From contig CAYVBK010000005.1 of assembly GCA_964449465.1 (NCBI GenBank), forward strand, positions 62,001-126,000: a DNA stretch of 64,000 nt. The letters are read 5' to 3'. This DNA is from CAYRXM01 sp964449465 (GTDB lineage: Bacteria; Chloroflexota; Anaerolineae; JAFGEY01). The position numbers and the translations under genes are program-made. Positions 11,001 through 20,000 of this stretch are shown here, one piece after another (the stretch's first letter is position 1; each line of letters starts with the position of its first letter). The notes under the pieces are model-generated. The model searched no databases. It saw nothing but the letters and a program-made list of their open reading frames with translations, and was not told the DNA's origin.

Positions 11001-14000
11001 CCATCCACCGTGAGATTGCGCGACTCGAACCGCATTTGGAAATTGGGGTCCTCGGCCATCACCGCTTTTTGGATGTTGGCCCCTACCTGGGCCGCTTCTT
11101 CGGGCGGCGTGAATCGCTGTGCAAATTCCATCGCCGATAGCTGATTCCCACCCATCGCCTCGGTTGTGGTATTGTGGAATGTCCGATAATATTGATCGTT
11201 AAACGTAAAGGTTTGAGATTCAACATCAAATTCCCAATAGGCCATCTGCGCGATTTGCAGCGCATTCGACAACCGCTCTTCATTCGCTCGCAATTGGTCT
11301 TCGGCCAGCTTTTGCTCGGTAATGTCGGTGTGCGTGCCGATGATGCGCTCGGCGCTGCCCTCGGCAGTACGCTGCGTCACATAGCCGTGCGCCTGAATCC
11401 ACCGCCAGCCCCCTTCTTTGGTGCGCATGCGGAATTGAAAGTGAAAGTCTTGCCCCGCCTGCACACCGGCCATGACAATCTCGTTGGCTCGCGGCGCATC
11501 GTCGGGGTGCAGCAGCGCGGCCCAGGTGCCGAGGTCTTGCGACAATTCATATGGCTCATAGCCCAGCATGGTGTACCATGTAGGGTTGTAATACACCTGC
11601 CCACTCTGCGGCCAAAACTCCCAAATGCCCACCCGGCCCGATTCCAACGCCAGCGACAGACGTTCTTCGTTCACGCGCAACGATTCCTCGACCTGTTTGC
11701 GCTCGCTGATGTCTCGCATAATGGTGGATAGATAGAGCAACTCACCATCTTTTGAACGGTGCGACATGATCACCTGATCCACCGGCACCTCAACGCCATC
11801 GCGCCGCAAAATGGCCGTCTCTCCCTGCCAGATACCTTTGTCCAGCGTCACCGGAATGCCTTGCTGCTCAATCATCTCTAGCATCGGGCGCGGGTGCAGA
11901 TCGGCAATGATGTGTCCCTCAAGGCTCTCTTCTTCCGGCCACCCCAACATACGATATCCGGCACGGTTCAGGTAGGTCAACGTGCCATCAGGACGAGCCG
12001 TAGAGACCAGGTCATTGGCCGCCTGGAGAATAGAGGCCAGACGTTGCGCCCGGTCGCGCTCCTGCTGCAACTCGGCCGTCCGCTGACGCACCTCGGCCTC
12101 GATCCGCTCTTGCACCTGCTTTCGCCCGGTAATGTCCTCAAACACAGCCACGCTCGATGTGATCTGGCCGTTCTCGTCGCGAATCGGCGCGCCATGGATT
12201 TGCAGAGCCATACGCTGCCCATCCGACCGCCGAATCTCCATATCGTCTACCGATGCGCTCTCGCCAAACATGCCGCGCACCAGCGGCATCCGCTCCGGCG
12301 GGTACAACTCGTCTGTGCCATACACATACGCCGCATAGACCTCGGCCAGTTCGTCCTTGGTCGCCTGCGGCGATACACCCTTGCCCAGCATCTCTTCGGA
12401 GCGTCGGTTCACCAGGATCGGGCGGCCGGTGGGCGCCTCGACCACAAAGACGCCCAGTGGCGTATTGTCCAACACTGCCTGCAACAACCGCTGCTGCGCG
12501 CCGGTCTCACTCAACAACCGCGTGTTCTCGATGGCGATGGCAATCTGCCCGCACAGCCCCTCTAACAACAGCCGATCATCCTCATCCAACGCCCCTGCCT
12601 GCGCACTCTGCACGTCCAGAATTCCCAGCACCTCGCCCCGCCACTTGATCGGCACGGCCAACTCGCCGCGCGTGTCGGGCAAATTGGGGTTGGGCTGCCA
12701 ATCCGCACTTTGGGTCACATCCGTAACCAGCACCGACTCACCGGTGGCCGCTGCCGTGCCAACCACGCCTTGCCCCATCGGCAGACGATGCCCCGCCGCC
12801 AGCATGGACGCTCCGGCCTCGCCGTATCCATACACCAAAGCCATCGCGTCCTGCGCCGCATTATGGCGGAATATCTGAGCGTGGTAATATCCAAACCGCT
12901 CTTTGACCAATGTCACCACCCGCTCAAATAGCGCGTCCAGCGACGAGGTCGTAGCCACCTCTTGAGCCACCTCGATGGTTGTGCGTACTTCGCGCTCGCG
13001 TCGCTGATAGCTGACCGCCTGCGCTTCTTCCAACCTGGCCCGTTCGGCGATCAAATGTGCCTGTTGCACATTTTGGTAAGCGATGGTCGAGAATTGGGTC
13101 GTCAATGTGAACAAGACCTGGGCAATCTTTTCAAATTGTTCGCGCGACATAGCCGGCACCTGGCTAAAGGCCTCCACCATCGCCGCCTCATCGGCCTCAA
13201 TCGCCCTTGCATAAGCGCGGATGGTCTCTTCGCTTTGGGTTTCATCGCGCACCTGGCCGATCAACCAGTTGGCAATATGCCGGCCGCCCACCGCAATCCC
13301 TGCGCCAGCATCCCACAATCCACCACTCATACAGGGCTGCACTGTGGGACCATCCGGCGAGTAACGCCCGATCATCGCATCAGATTGAAAGCAATTCGCC
13401 CGTCCTTTGTCGGTCTGACGAATAATATCAATACACAGATGGCAAAAATTGCTGGGCCGGGTGATCGGCACGCCATCGGGTCGGGTGATGATCGAAGCCA
13501 CGCCAGTGGCCTGGGCAAATTCATCTTGAAGCCGTTGTATTTCGTCCAGGTCAAACAAATCTTCAAAGCCTATCTCGATGGCATCTGGCCCTTGGGCTAT
13601 GCTCAGGTAGCGTTGCGCCCGTTCGCGCTCCTGCCGCAATTCGGCCGTTCGCTCTCGTGCTTCGGCCTCGACCTGCTTTTCCATCCGATATCGCTCGGTG
13701 ATGTCGCGCAAAGAGACCTGAATCAACGTATGCCCATCTACATCAATGCGGTGCAGCGAAACCAGCACATACAAGGGCGTGCCATCCAACCGTTGATGCA
13801 GCCATTCAAACTGCTGCGGCTGGCCGGCCAACGCCGCGCCAATCCGCTCCTGCGCCGCCTGCGCCGAGGGACGACCATCGGGCTGCGTAGGTGGCGAAAA
13901 CTTGACCGGCGTCTCGCCAATGATATCGGCTCGCCCACAGCCATACAAAGTCAACGCGCTGGCATTACACTCAACAAATCGGTCGACTTCAAGCAACAGC

Positions 14001-14056
14001 ATCGCATCAACAGCCGACTCGAACATAATTCGATACAGGTCATTGTCCTGACTCAT
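5042..14056 (-). CDS. Giant soluble PAS/PocR/GAF sensor protein (3004 aa)
   Basis: 3004 residues with no TM segment. Approximate order: PAS 1-120; PocR ligand domain 165-335; GAF 370-540; PAS 550-670; PAS 690-795; PAS_3-type 800-920; PAS 935-1065; PAS 1070-1190; GAF 1200-1370; GAF 1370-1530; PAS_3-type 1535-1657; PAS 1665-1790; GAF 1800-1960; PAS 1965-2085; GAF 2095-2235; PAS 2238-2365; GAF-like half 2385-2490; GAF 2498-2658; GAF-like half 2665-2768; GAF 2775-2950; shared tail ending FVRLS. PAS units end in classic DITERK-type linkers. No kinase or cyclase is present, although this length is normally seen in hybrid kinases. The ATG at 14056 is preceded by AAGGGGAT at 14068-14061; an upstream in-frame start at 14110 would overlap the previous gene by 38 bp and lacks a site. 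Parts are duplicated within the gene and in the next one. Confidence 0.93.
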   Translation of the reverse strand: MSQDNDLYRIMFESAVDAMLLLEVDRFVECNASALTLYGCGRADIIGETPVKFSPPTQPDGRPSAQAAQERIGAALAGQPQQFEWLHQRLDGTPLYVLVSLHRIDVDGHTLIQVSLRDITERYRMEKQVEAEARERTAELRQERERAQRYLSIAQGPDAIEIGFEDLFDLDEIQRLQDEFAQATGVASIITRPDGVPITRPSNFCHLCIDIIRQTDKGRANCFQSDAMIGRYSPDGPTVQPCMSGGLWDAGAGIAVGGRHIANWLIGQVRDETQSEETIRAYARAIEADEAAMVEAFSQVPAMSREQFEKIAQVLFTLTTQFSTIAYQNVQQAHLIAERARLEEAQAVSYQRREREVRTTIEVAQEVATTSSLDALFERVVTLVKERFGYYHAQIFRHNAAQDAMALVYGYGEAGASMLAAGHRLPMGQGVVGTAAATGESVLVTDVTQSADWQPNPNLPDTRGELAVPIKWRGEVLGILDVQSAQAGALDEDDRLLLEGLCGQIAIAIENTRLLSETGAQQRLLQAVLDNTPLGVFVVEAPTGRPILVNRRSEEMLGKGVSPQATKDELAEVYAAYVYGTDELYPPERMPLVRGMFGESASVDDMEIRRSDGQRMALQIHGAPIRDENGQITSSVAVFEDITGRKQVQERIEAEVRQRTAELQQERDRAQRLASILQAANDLVSTARPDGTLTYLNRAGYRMLGWPEEESLEGHIIADLHPRPMLEMIEQQGIPVTLDKGIWQGETAILRRDGVEVPVDQVIMSHRSKDGELLYLSTIMRDISERKQVEESLRVNEERLSLALESGRVGIWEFWPQSGQVYYNPTWYTMLGYEPYELSQDLGTWAALLHPDDAPRANEIVMAGVQAGQDFHFQFRMRTKEGGWRWIQAHGYVTQRTAEGSAERIIGTHTDITEQKLAEDQLRANEERLSNALQIAQMAYWEFDVESQTFTFNDQYYRTFHNTTTEAMGGNQLSAMEFAQRFTPPEEAAQVGANIQKAVMAEDPNFQMRFESRNLTVDGQERWVSVWLTIEKDRQGRTIRLRGVNQDISERKRAEDELRQSQGRLQGIAANVPGVVYQFYALATGEMGMTYVSERAAIVFGLEANIETFFPQFVAHVHPDDQASFMASIQKAVAAAQSWNYEGRLVKSSGEVIWFSGVSTPVKVADRIIFSGLLLDVTERKQIEIEVQKRATELQVVAQIGVVASTILEPQKLLTEIVELTRTSLSLSHVGIYLADQDFRCLRLAAGTGQAGQQMVAQGWQVNLDDDISPIARAWSLRQGVIVDDVRAVSNIILNPLLSNTRAELSVPLIVGERVIGVLDVQSDQPGRFTSQDLVIQTTLAGQTAVALQNAQFVEQVERSLRETEVRLDVSRALAVAETEQQVWEILLAHSGLYPDAAVGLYAFEEEGGQKIQVTRAFSHFATNIAEEPVGTRFPADEFEVTALVASGQQVLIDNIFTDERMGVGMRQDARKLGYLSLAATPISLGDAIIGLIVAHSPRKGYFDAAKLHLYATLAEQGAVSLQAVRLRDRLTTNEERLSLALGAGRVGIWEFWPQSGQVYYNPTWYTMLGYEPYELSQDLGTWAALLHPDDAPRANEIVMAGVQAGQDFHFQFRMRTKEGGWRWIQAHGYVTQRTAEGSAERIIGTHTDITEQKLAEESLQITRASVERSTDAFYWFDEQARFIDVNETTLQLLGYTRDEILSLSVFDIDPTFPHEAWEPLKAQLGERGTLTFEGVNRAKSGVDIVVDVVVSRIQFGEREIYFSIARDIRQRKQTERRLQAQYAATRVLAESPTWSEAVDRILQSVGEGLGWEWGEFWEPDAGQEVLECRGIWHHPSFDMSHFETITRQITFASGTGLPGRVWASGEPAWIPDVTRDTNFPRAQIALQDGLHGAFAFPVIWQGKVLAVLGFLSRDIQEPDPDLLSMFGAIGSQMGQFMERRRVEAAVLRERDLTNALIDSLPGVFYLYDDQGRLLRWNKNYQQVVGYSEDEMRYSYALDMVTEESRQLVGERIMQVYTQGEAGVEAYLRSRSGATVPYYLTGRRIIVDGKPYLVGAGVDISDRVQVEREREQFVQRQIEQAQVIAQVSQELAGVPQLEEMFRRVVNLIHGLGYYHAQVFRYDPAQDAMSLVYGYGEAGAAMRAAGHNLPMGRGVVGTAAATGESVLVTDVRQNPDWQPNPHLPDTQGELAVPIKLREQVLGVLDVQSDRVGALTDDDRILLESLSGPIALSIENTHLLGEAATQQRTLQTVLDNIPVGVFVAEASTGRPILVNRRSEEMLGKGVSPEATKDELAQVYAAYLYGTDELYSPERMPLVRGMFGESASVDDMEIRRPDGQRMLLQVQGVPIRDESGQIVSSVAVFQDITESKRAAAEMAERLRELDALYRTMTREQWQAFRQTAALTGGYEFDPLTHTIAAVDSQALAAPTGEETSPVRLAPLQLRGETIGMVGLYQNAQAPFDPEQEALVEAILEQAAQALESARLSEMTQSALAETRALYNLSGIVGRELDVDVIYRAVSQSLVQDLGYSRSWIVAVDHESHTIQGMVGQGIDEPRSLSVFSWTDRQNPILPDVLDGHSMVINDPIHDPRMANVPPEAVQQLGKVAQTPVLVGSSVQAVVVVGRPLDAADIGEEDLRLLEAVAAQLAVAIQRADLFRRTQEALAEAEQTHRRYLHEAWSEFLAGRGLDVRGYMADPTGIVPIRADEPGSGGLSVEGRISLPLQVRGQVIGVLDVAREAAGWGEAEQEMIAALAQQLGDLIESERLFEQSQATLAETERLYQVSQRITRAETPQQVFQVITDVVADTSADTAAIFSFEMSARGETSGQERIEVFWNRAGIESPMPSGTTRPIGENPFLSLFGAGQALFCADTWNDPRLAGPPRTAVEQMQVRALALVPLAVGDEWMGYVLVSWGTPHIFAPEEQRIYRAVGDQAAVVLRSQRLRLDAERRAHREQLIREITARMRAHADVDSILNTAVRELAQQLGVSRAFVRLSTGMRTDDSQSR
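9084..9450 (-). repeat. Duplicated PAS_3 block, copy 2 within the giant sensor
   Basis: This block encodes a PAS domain beginning near VGIWEFWPQSG and ending DITEQKLAE. Positions 9084-9325 are identical base for base with 11298-11539 (offset 2214). The match then continues with scattered single differences to about 9450. A third, more diverged copy is in the neighbouring gene at 16336-16702. The repeat lies in frame inside coding sequence, so it is domain duplication, not a mobile element. Confidence 0.9.
11298..11664 (-). repeat. Duplicated PAS_3 block, copy 1 within the giant sensor
   Basis: Partner of the repeat at 9084-9450; the two units sit about 735 residues apart in the same polypeptide. 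The first 242 bp are identical at every position including synonymous sites, which implies recent duplication or conversion. Confidence 0.9.
12042..12570 (-). repeat. 529-bp perfect repeat shared with neighbouring sensor gene
   Basis: By base-by-base reading, 12042-12570 matches 17827-18355 without a difference (offset 5785). In the 3004-aa protein it covers residues about 495-671: the end of a GAF, a whole PAS (motifs MLGKGV, YVYGTDELYPPE, DITGRKQV) and the coiled coil after it. The match breaks abruptly at both ends inside coding sequence. Confidence 0.93.
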
Positions 14057-14072
14057 CTTTATCCCCTTGTAT

Positions 14073-17000
14073 CTAGGTGCGAGGCGCGGGCATTTGCGGC
14101 CCCACGTCACTCAAACTGACAAAAGCGCGTTGTCCCACCGTCTGCCCCAACTCGCGCACCAGAGCGCGCAGCACGCCATCCACATCCGGCTGGTTGCGCA
14201 GACGGTCGGTGATCTCGCGTAGCTGCTGCTCACGGCGAGCACGCGCCTGAGCCGCCATCAGCAATTGCCGGCTTTCGACCACCGGCGATACGATGCCTAA
14301 CAAAGCAGCATATAGATTTTTTTCCTGCTCGCTAAATTGATGTGGCTCAGCCCAGTTTAGATTGATCAACCCGATCCAGCGGCCGGCCCGCGACAGCGGA
14401 ATCGCGGCAATGGAGCGCGCGCCAATCCGCAATTGCGCCTGACGAGATCGTTCATCCAGACGCGGGTCGGCTGCCACATCCGGCACCAACACCGGTTGAT
14501 CGGGCCAGGTCCTCAGCATTTCAAGAACTTGATGATCGGGAACATGGAATCTCGTCCCTACCGGCATCACCAGCGGCCCCTCGCGCCGCCACACGGCCAC
14601 AACCTCCAGCCATTCGGCTGCATCGGCAACGCCGACCTGTACATAAGACAGGTTGGCCGAAAAGATATGGACATCGCCGAGCGAGCGCACCAACGCCTGC
14701 AACAATTCGTCTTCGCTGCGCACCTGGCTGATGCTGCGGTTCAGATCGTAGAGGGTTTGCGTCTGCACCAACGACTCTTGAATCTGTTGGCTGAGGCGGG
14801 CGCGCTCCAATGCCTCGCCGGCCTCGTCCAGCAGTGATTCCAACAGATCGCGTTCCTCAGCGGTCAACGGCTCGCCACCCATCTCGGCAATTTGCACGGT
14901 GCCGATGGACTCGCCACGCAAACGCAACGGCAGGACGATCTCCGATTCCAAACTTTTTGCAGCATCCGGTTCTGACACCGTCCATGTCGCCGGATCAAAA
15001 ACTAGGGCTTGGGTCTTGTGCGCCGCAGCCGTCCAGGTCTCGCGGCTGAGGGTGCGATACAGAGTATTCAACTCGCGCAGCCGCTCGGACATCTCGGCCT
15101 CAGTTTGCTTGCGCTCGGTAATATCGGTCAACACATCGGCAATGTAGCGCGGCACGCCGTCCTCGTCTCGAATCATAAAATAGTTTTCCAGTGTAGGCGT
15201 CACCCGCCCCTGCGCCGAAGTCACGGCCATCTCACCCAGCCATTCACCGCGCTGCTGCACTGCCGGCATCACCTCATTTTGCAACCGCGTCAACATGTCG
15301 TCCGCATAATATTGAGCAATCTGCCGGCCCAGAACATCGGCCGGCCTGGTCTCACCCAATATGCGCGCCAGGGCGGGGTTGATATAAATGATCTGACCGT
15401 CCAGCGTAGCCATGCCTAACCCTTGCCCGGAGGCGTCGGCAAACTGGCGGAATGTGTTGGCCTCTTCGAGCAACCGTGATGCCTCCATCGCCAGAGCGAT
15501 GGGACCCGACAGCGATTCCAGCAAGATGCGATCGTCGTCAGTCAATGCGCCAACCTGATCGCTTTGCACGTCCAACACGCCCAACACTTGTTCGCGCAAC
15601 CTGATCGGCACGGCCAGTTCGCCCTGCGTAAGGGGCAGTTGTGGGTTGGGCCGCCAGTCGGGGTTCTGTCGTGTATCGGTCACCAGCACCGACTCGCCGG
15701 TAGCCGCCGCCGTTCCGACCACACCGCGCCCCATCGGCAAATGATGCCCGGCTGCCAGCATGGCTGCGCCGGCCTCGCCATAGCCATAGACCAGGTTCAT
15801 CGCATCCGAAACGGAATCGTAGCGGAATATCTGGGCATGATAGTATCCCAATCCGCGAATCAGGTTGACCACCCGGCGGAACAGCTCGTCCAATCGTGGC
15901 ACCCCGGCCAGTTCTTGCGACACCTGCGCGCTCACCTGCGCCTGCTCGGCTCGCCGCTGCGACAGCCGCTCGCGCTCAACCTCGATACGCTTGCGCACGC
16001 TAATGTCGCGGGCAAAAGCGCAGTTATACTCCATACCGCCATATTGCAGGTACTTGAGTTCCACCGCCACCGGAAATATCCGTCCTTGGCGCGTGCGATG
16101 TTGGGTCTCAATGCTAAGGCTCAGGGTTTGCTTGAGAGACTCCCAGTGACCCGCCCAGGCCTCGCGCGGAAAAGCCGGGTCCACATCAAAAACGGTCATC
16201 GCAAGCAACTCGTCTCGCCCATAACCCAACACATCGCAGGTAGTCTGGTTCACGTAGGCTAATGTGGCATCCTGACGAATCCAAAAAATAGATTCAGGGG
16301 CATAATCTACCGAGAACTGGGTTGCCCTCAACATCTCTTCGGCCAGTTTTTGCTCGGTGATGTCGGTGTGCGTGCCAATGGCGCGCTCGGCACTGCCCTC
16401 CGGCGTCCGGCTGGTCACATAGCCGTGCGCCTGAATCCACCGCCAGCCACCGTCTTTGGTCTTCATGCGGAACTGCAAGTGAAAGTCTTGCCCCGTCTGT
16501 ACGCTGGTCATCACCATCTCGTTAGCTCGCGGGGCATCATCGGGATGCAGCAGCGCGGCCCAGGTGCCGAGGTCTTGCGGCAACTCGTATGGCTCATAGC
16601 CCAGCATGGTGTACCATGTGGGGTTGAAATATACCTGCCCGCTCTGCGGCCAAAACTCCCAAATGCCCACTCGCCCCGATTCCAATGCCAGCGACAGGCG
16701 TTCTTCGTTCGCCCGCAACTCTTGTTCAATCCGTTTGCGCTCGCTGATGTCACGGATGAACCCCCAGAACCCCACAGGTTCTCCGACCCGGCCTCGCGCC
16801 ACATAGACCGTTAGTTCGACCGGAAAAACAGTACCGTCCTTGCGAACATATTCTTTTTCGTACAGATCGGTATACCCGCGCATCAATGCCTGTTCTTGCA
16901 GGATTTGGGCCTCCATATCATGCCACCTGGGCGGCGTCAAATCGCCAAACGTGATCCGTTTCAACTCTTCCAGGCTGTACCCGGTCATCTGTTCAAAGGT

Positions 17001-20000
17001 GGGATTACAGTCACTCACCCGCCCATCCAACCCGACAATAGCAAACCCATCTCGCAGCGAATTGAGCAAATCGCGATATTGCCGCTCGGACTCGCGAATC
17101 ATTTCCTCAGTTCGTTTGCGTTCGGTGATATCCAACAGCGATGACAAGATCACAGGGGTGCTGTCCATTTTAATAATCCGCGCCGAGATCATGACCCAAA
17201 AGAGCGAACCATCTGCGCGTCTGGCCTGAAGCTCAAACCCCTCTACCCGGCCAGATTGTTGGATCAAACCAACAAAGGTCTTGCGATCATCAGGATTGTA
17301 ATACAAATCTGGCGCCGGTCGCCCGACAATCTCGTCCAAAGAACGGCCCGCTATGGCCGCAAATCCGGGGTTGGCAAATAAAACCAACCCATCTTGCAGA
17401 CGACTGATAGACACGCCGGTAGGCACAGTTTCCAAAATCACACGTTGATGTTCTTGCTGAACTGCAAGTTCGGCCTCTGCTCGTTTGCGCTCGGTGATGT
17501 CTTGTCCTGCGCTCAACGTGCCAACAATCTGACCGGTTTCATCGCGCAAGAGTGAGTTGTGCCAGGCAATCACCCGCACCTCTCCGGTCTTTGTGGCAAT
17601 TTCGTTCTCGTAATACTCGGTCTGTTCGATCTCGCCTTTCATCAACTGCCCAAACACACCCTTGACCACATCGCGTATCTCGCCTGGCACTGTCACATCG
17701 AACCAGTTTTGCCCGATCAGTTCATCGGGCTGGTATCCCAAAATATCGCGCACCGACCGGTTGACCACCGTCACCTCACCGCGTGCGTTCAAAGCCACAA
17801 TGATCGTCCCGGCCACATTCAGATAGCGTTGCGCCCGGTCGCGCTCCTGCTGCAACTCGGCCGTCCGCTGACGCACCTCGGCCTCGATCCGCTCTTGCAC
17901 CTGCTTTCGCCCGGTAATGTCCTCAAACACAGCCACGCTCGATGTGATCTGGCCGTTCTCGTCGCGAATCGGCGCGCCATGGATTTGCAGAGCCATACGC
18001 TGCCCATCCGACCGCCGAATCTCCATATCGTCTACCGATGCGCTCTCGCCAAACATGCCGCGCACCAGCGGCATCCGCTCCGGCGGGTACAACTCGTCTG
18101 TGCCATACACATACGCCGCATAGACCTCGGCCAGTTCGTCCTTGGTCGCCTGCGGCGATACACCCTTGCCCAGCATCTCTTCGGAGCGTCGGTTCACCAG
18201 GATCGGGCGGCCGGTGGGCGCCTCGACCACAAAGACGCCCAGTGGCGTATTGTCCAACACTGCCTGCAACAACCGCTGCTGCGCGCCGGTCTCACTCAAC
18301 AACCGCGTGTTCTCGATGGCGATGGCAATCTGCCCGCACAGCCCCTCTAACAACAACTGATCGTCTGCGCCCAATGCACTGGCCCGGTCACTCTGCACAT
18401 CCAAAATGCCCAATATCTGCCCCCGCCACTTGATCGGCACGGCCAACTCGCCGCGCGTATTGGGCAAATTGGGGTTGGGCCGCCATTCTGCGCTCTGGGT
18501 CACATCGGTTGCCAGCACCGGCTCACCGGTAGCCGCTGCCGTGCCGACCACACCTCGCCCCAAGACCAACCGGTGTCCTGCTGCCAGCATGCGCTGCCCA
18601 ACCTCGCCGTACCCCACCACCAACACCACTGCCTCTTGGTCCGGATCGTAGTGGAATATCTGAGCGTGATAGTATCCAAACCGCTCTTTGACCAACGTTA
18701 CCACCCGCTCAAACAGCGCGTCCAACGCAGGTGCGGCCGCGATTTCCTGAGCCACCTCGGTGCTGGTGCGCACCTCTCGCTCGCGCCGTTGATACGTCTC
18801 TGCCTGCAATTGCTCGGCCCGCACCCGCTCGGTCACATCCAGAAATGCCGCTGCCATACTGCCCGGCCCGGTCTGAAACGCATAGACCTCGAATGCTCCT
18901 TGAATCTGCCCCTCGTCATAGGCGATTTGCCGTGTCTGCCAGGGAACGCCTTGATCTGCTGCCTCACGATAGCGAGCAGGCACTTCGGTCTGCATGAGCG
19001 GCGGAAAGGCCTCTTCTATCGCCTTGCCCACAAAAATGCGATTATCCACGCCGAGCAACCGATCTGCGGCGGCGTTGGCCCCGCTAAAGACCAGCCGTCC
19101 ATCCGCTTCCAGCCGATACATGTGCATGCCCATCGGCAACGCGTCCAGCACATTGCGCAGATGCGACTCGGCATCTTGACGATCTCGTTCCAACTTTACC
19201 CGCCCGGTAATGTCGGCATCCACACCGCGATACCCTGCCAGGTTGCCTGCTGCATCCAGAACCGGCACACCGTTTGTCAAGAGACACACATGATGCCCAT
19301 CGCGGTGACGGTTCCAGTTTTCCAGGTCTATGATGGGCTTTTGGGCAGCGGCCATCTCGCCAAACAACGGGGCAATGCGCGCCGCTTCTTCGGGCAACAT
19401 CATGTCAAATGGTGTCTTGCCCAGCATTTCTTGCGCTGTATAGCCCAAAATTTCGTACACCCGATCCGAGCAAAAGGTGTACCGCCCTTGAGCATCTACT
19501 TCCCACACCCAACCGATGACACTGGTGACCATGTCGCGAAATCGCTCTTCTGATCGGCGCAGCATCTCTTCGGCGTCTTTGCGCGCCGTAATGTCAATGA
19601 ACGAGGTCAACAGCGCAGGCGCACCCTCAAACCAGATCGACTGCGCCGACAACAATACCCACATCGGGCTGCCATCCTGCCGCTTGCCTTTTAACTCGTA
19701 ATTCGACACGCTGCCTTGAGACTGAATCAGAGAAAAGAGAGTCTGACGATCCTCTGGATTATAGTACAGGTCGGGACTGCGGCGATTGATGATCTCGTGA
19801 ACCTCATAACCCGACAGGAGGCAAAACTCGCGATTGACATATTTGACCAGGCCATCCGGCAGGCTGGTAATCAAGATGGCCGTCGGCGCAACATCCAAAA
19901 TGCTGCGTTGAATATCATCCATTGTCCCAGACAGCGCGTTCCGATCCAAAGCAGGCTGCACGGTCATCTGGAACAATGAACACTCACCCACCTCAATGCG

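Noticed and set aside
14057..14110. Upstream start adding 18 residues to the 3004-aa sensor
   Set aside because: It would overlap the upstream gene by 38 bp and has no ribosome site, whereas the ATG at 14056 has AAGGGGAT at good spacing and the PAS domain begins right after it.
12042..18355. Insertion sequence or transposon as the source of the perfect repeats
   Set aside because: The repeats are in-frame domain-coding blocks, lack terminal inverted repeats and target-site duplications, and contain no transposase.
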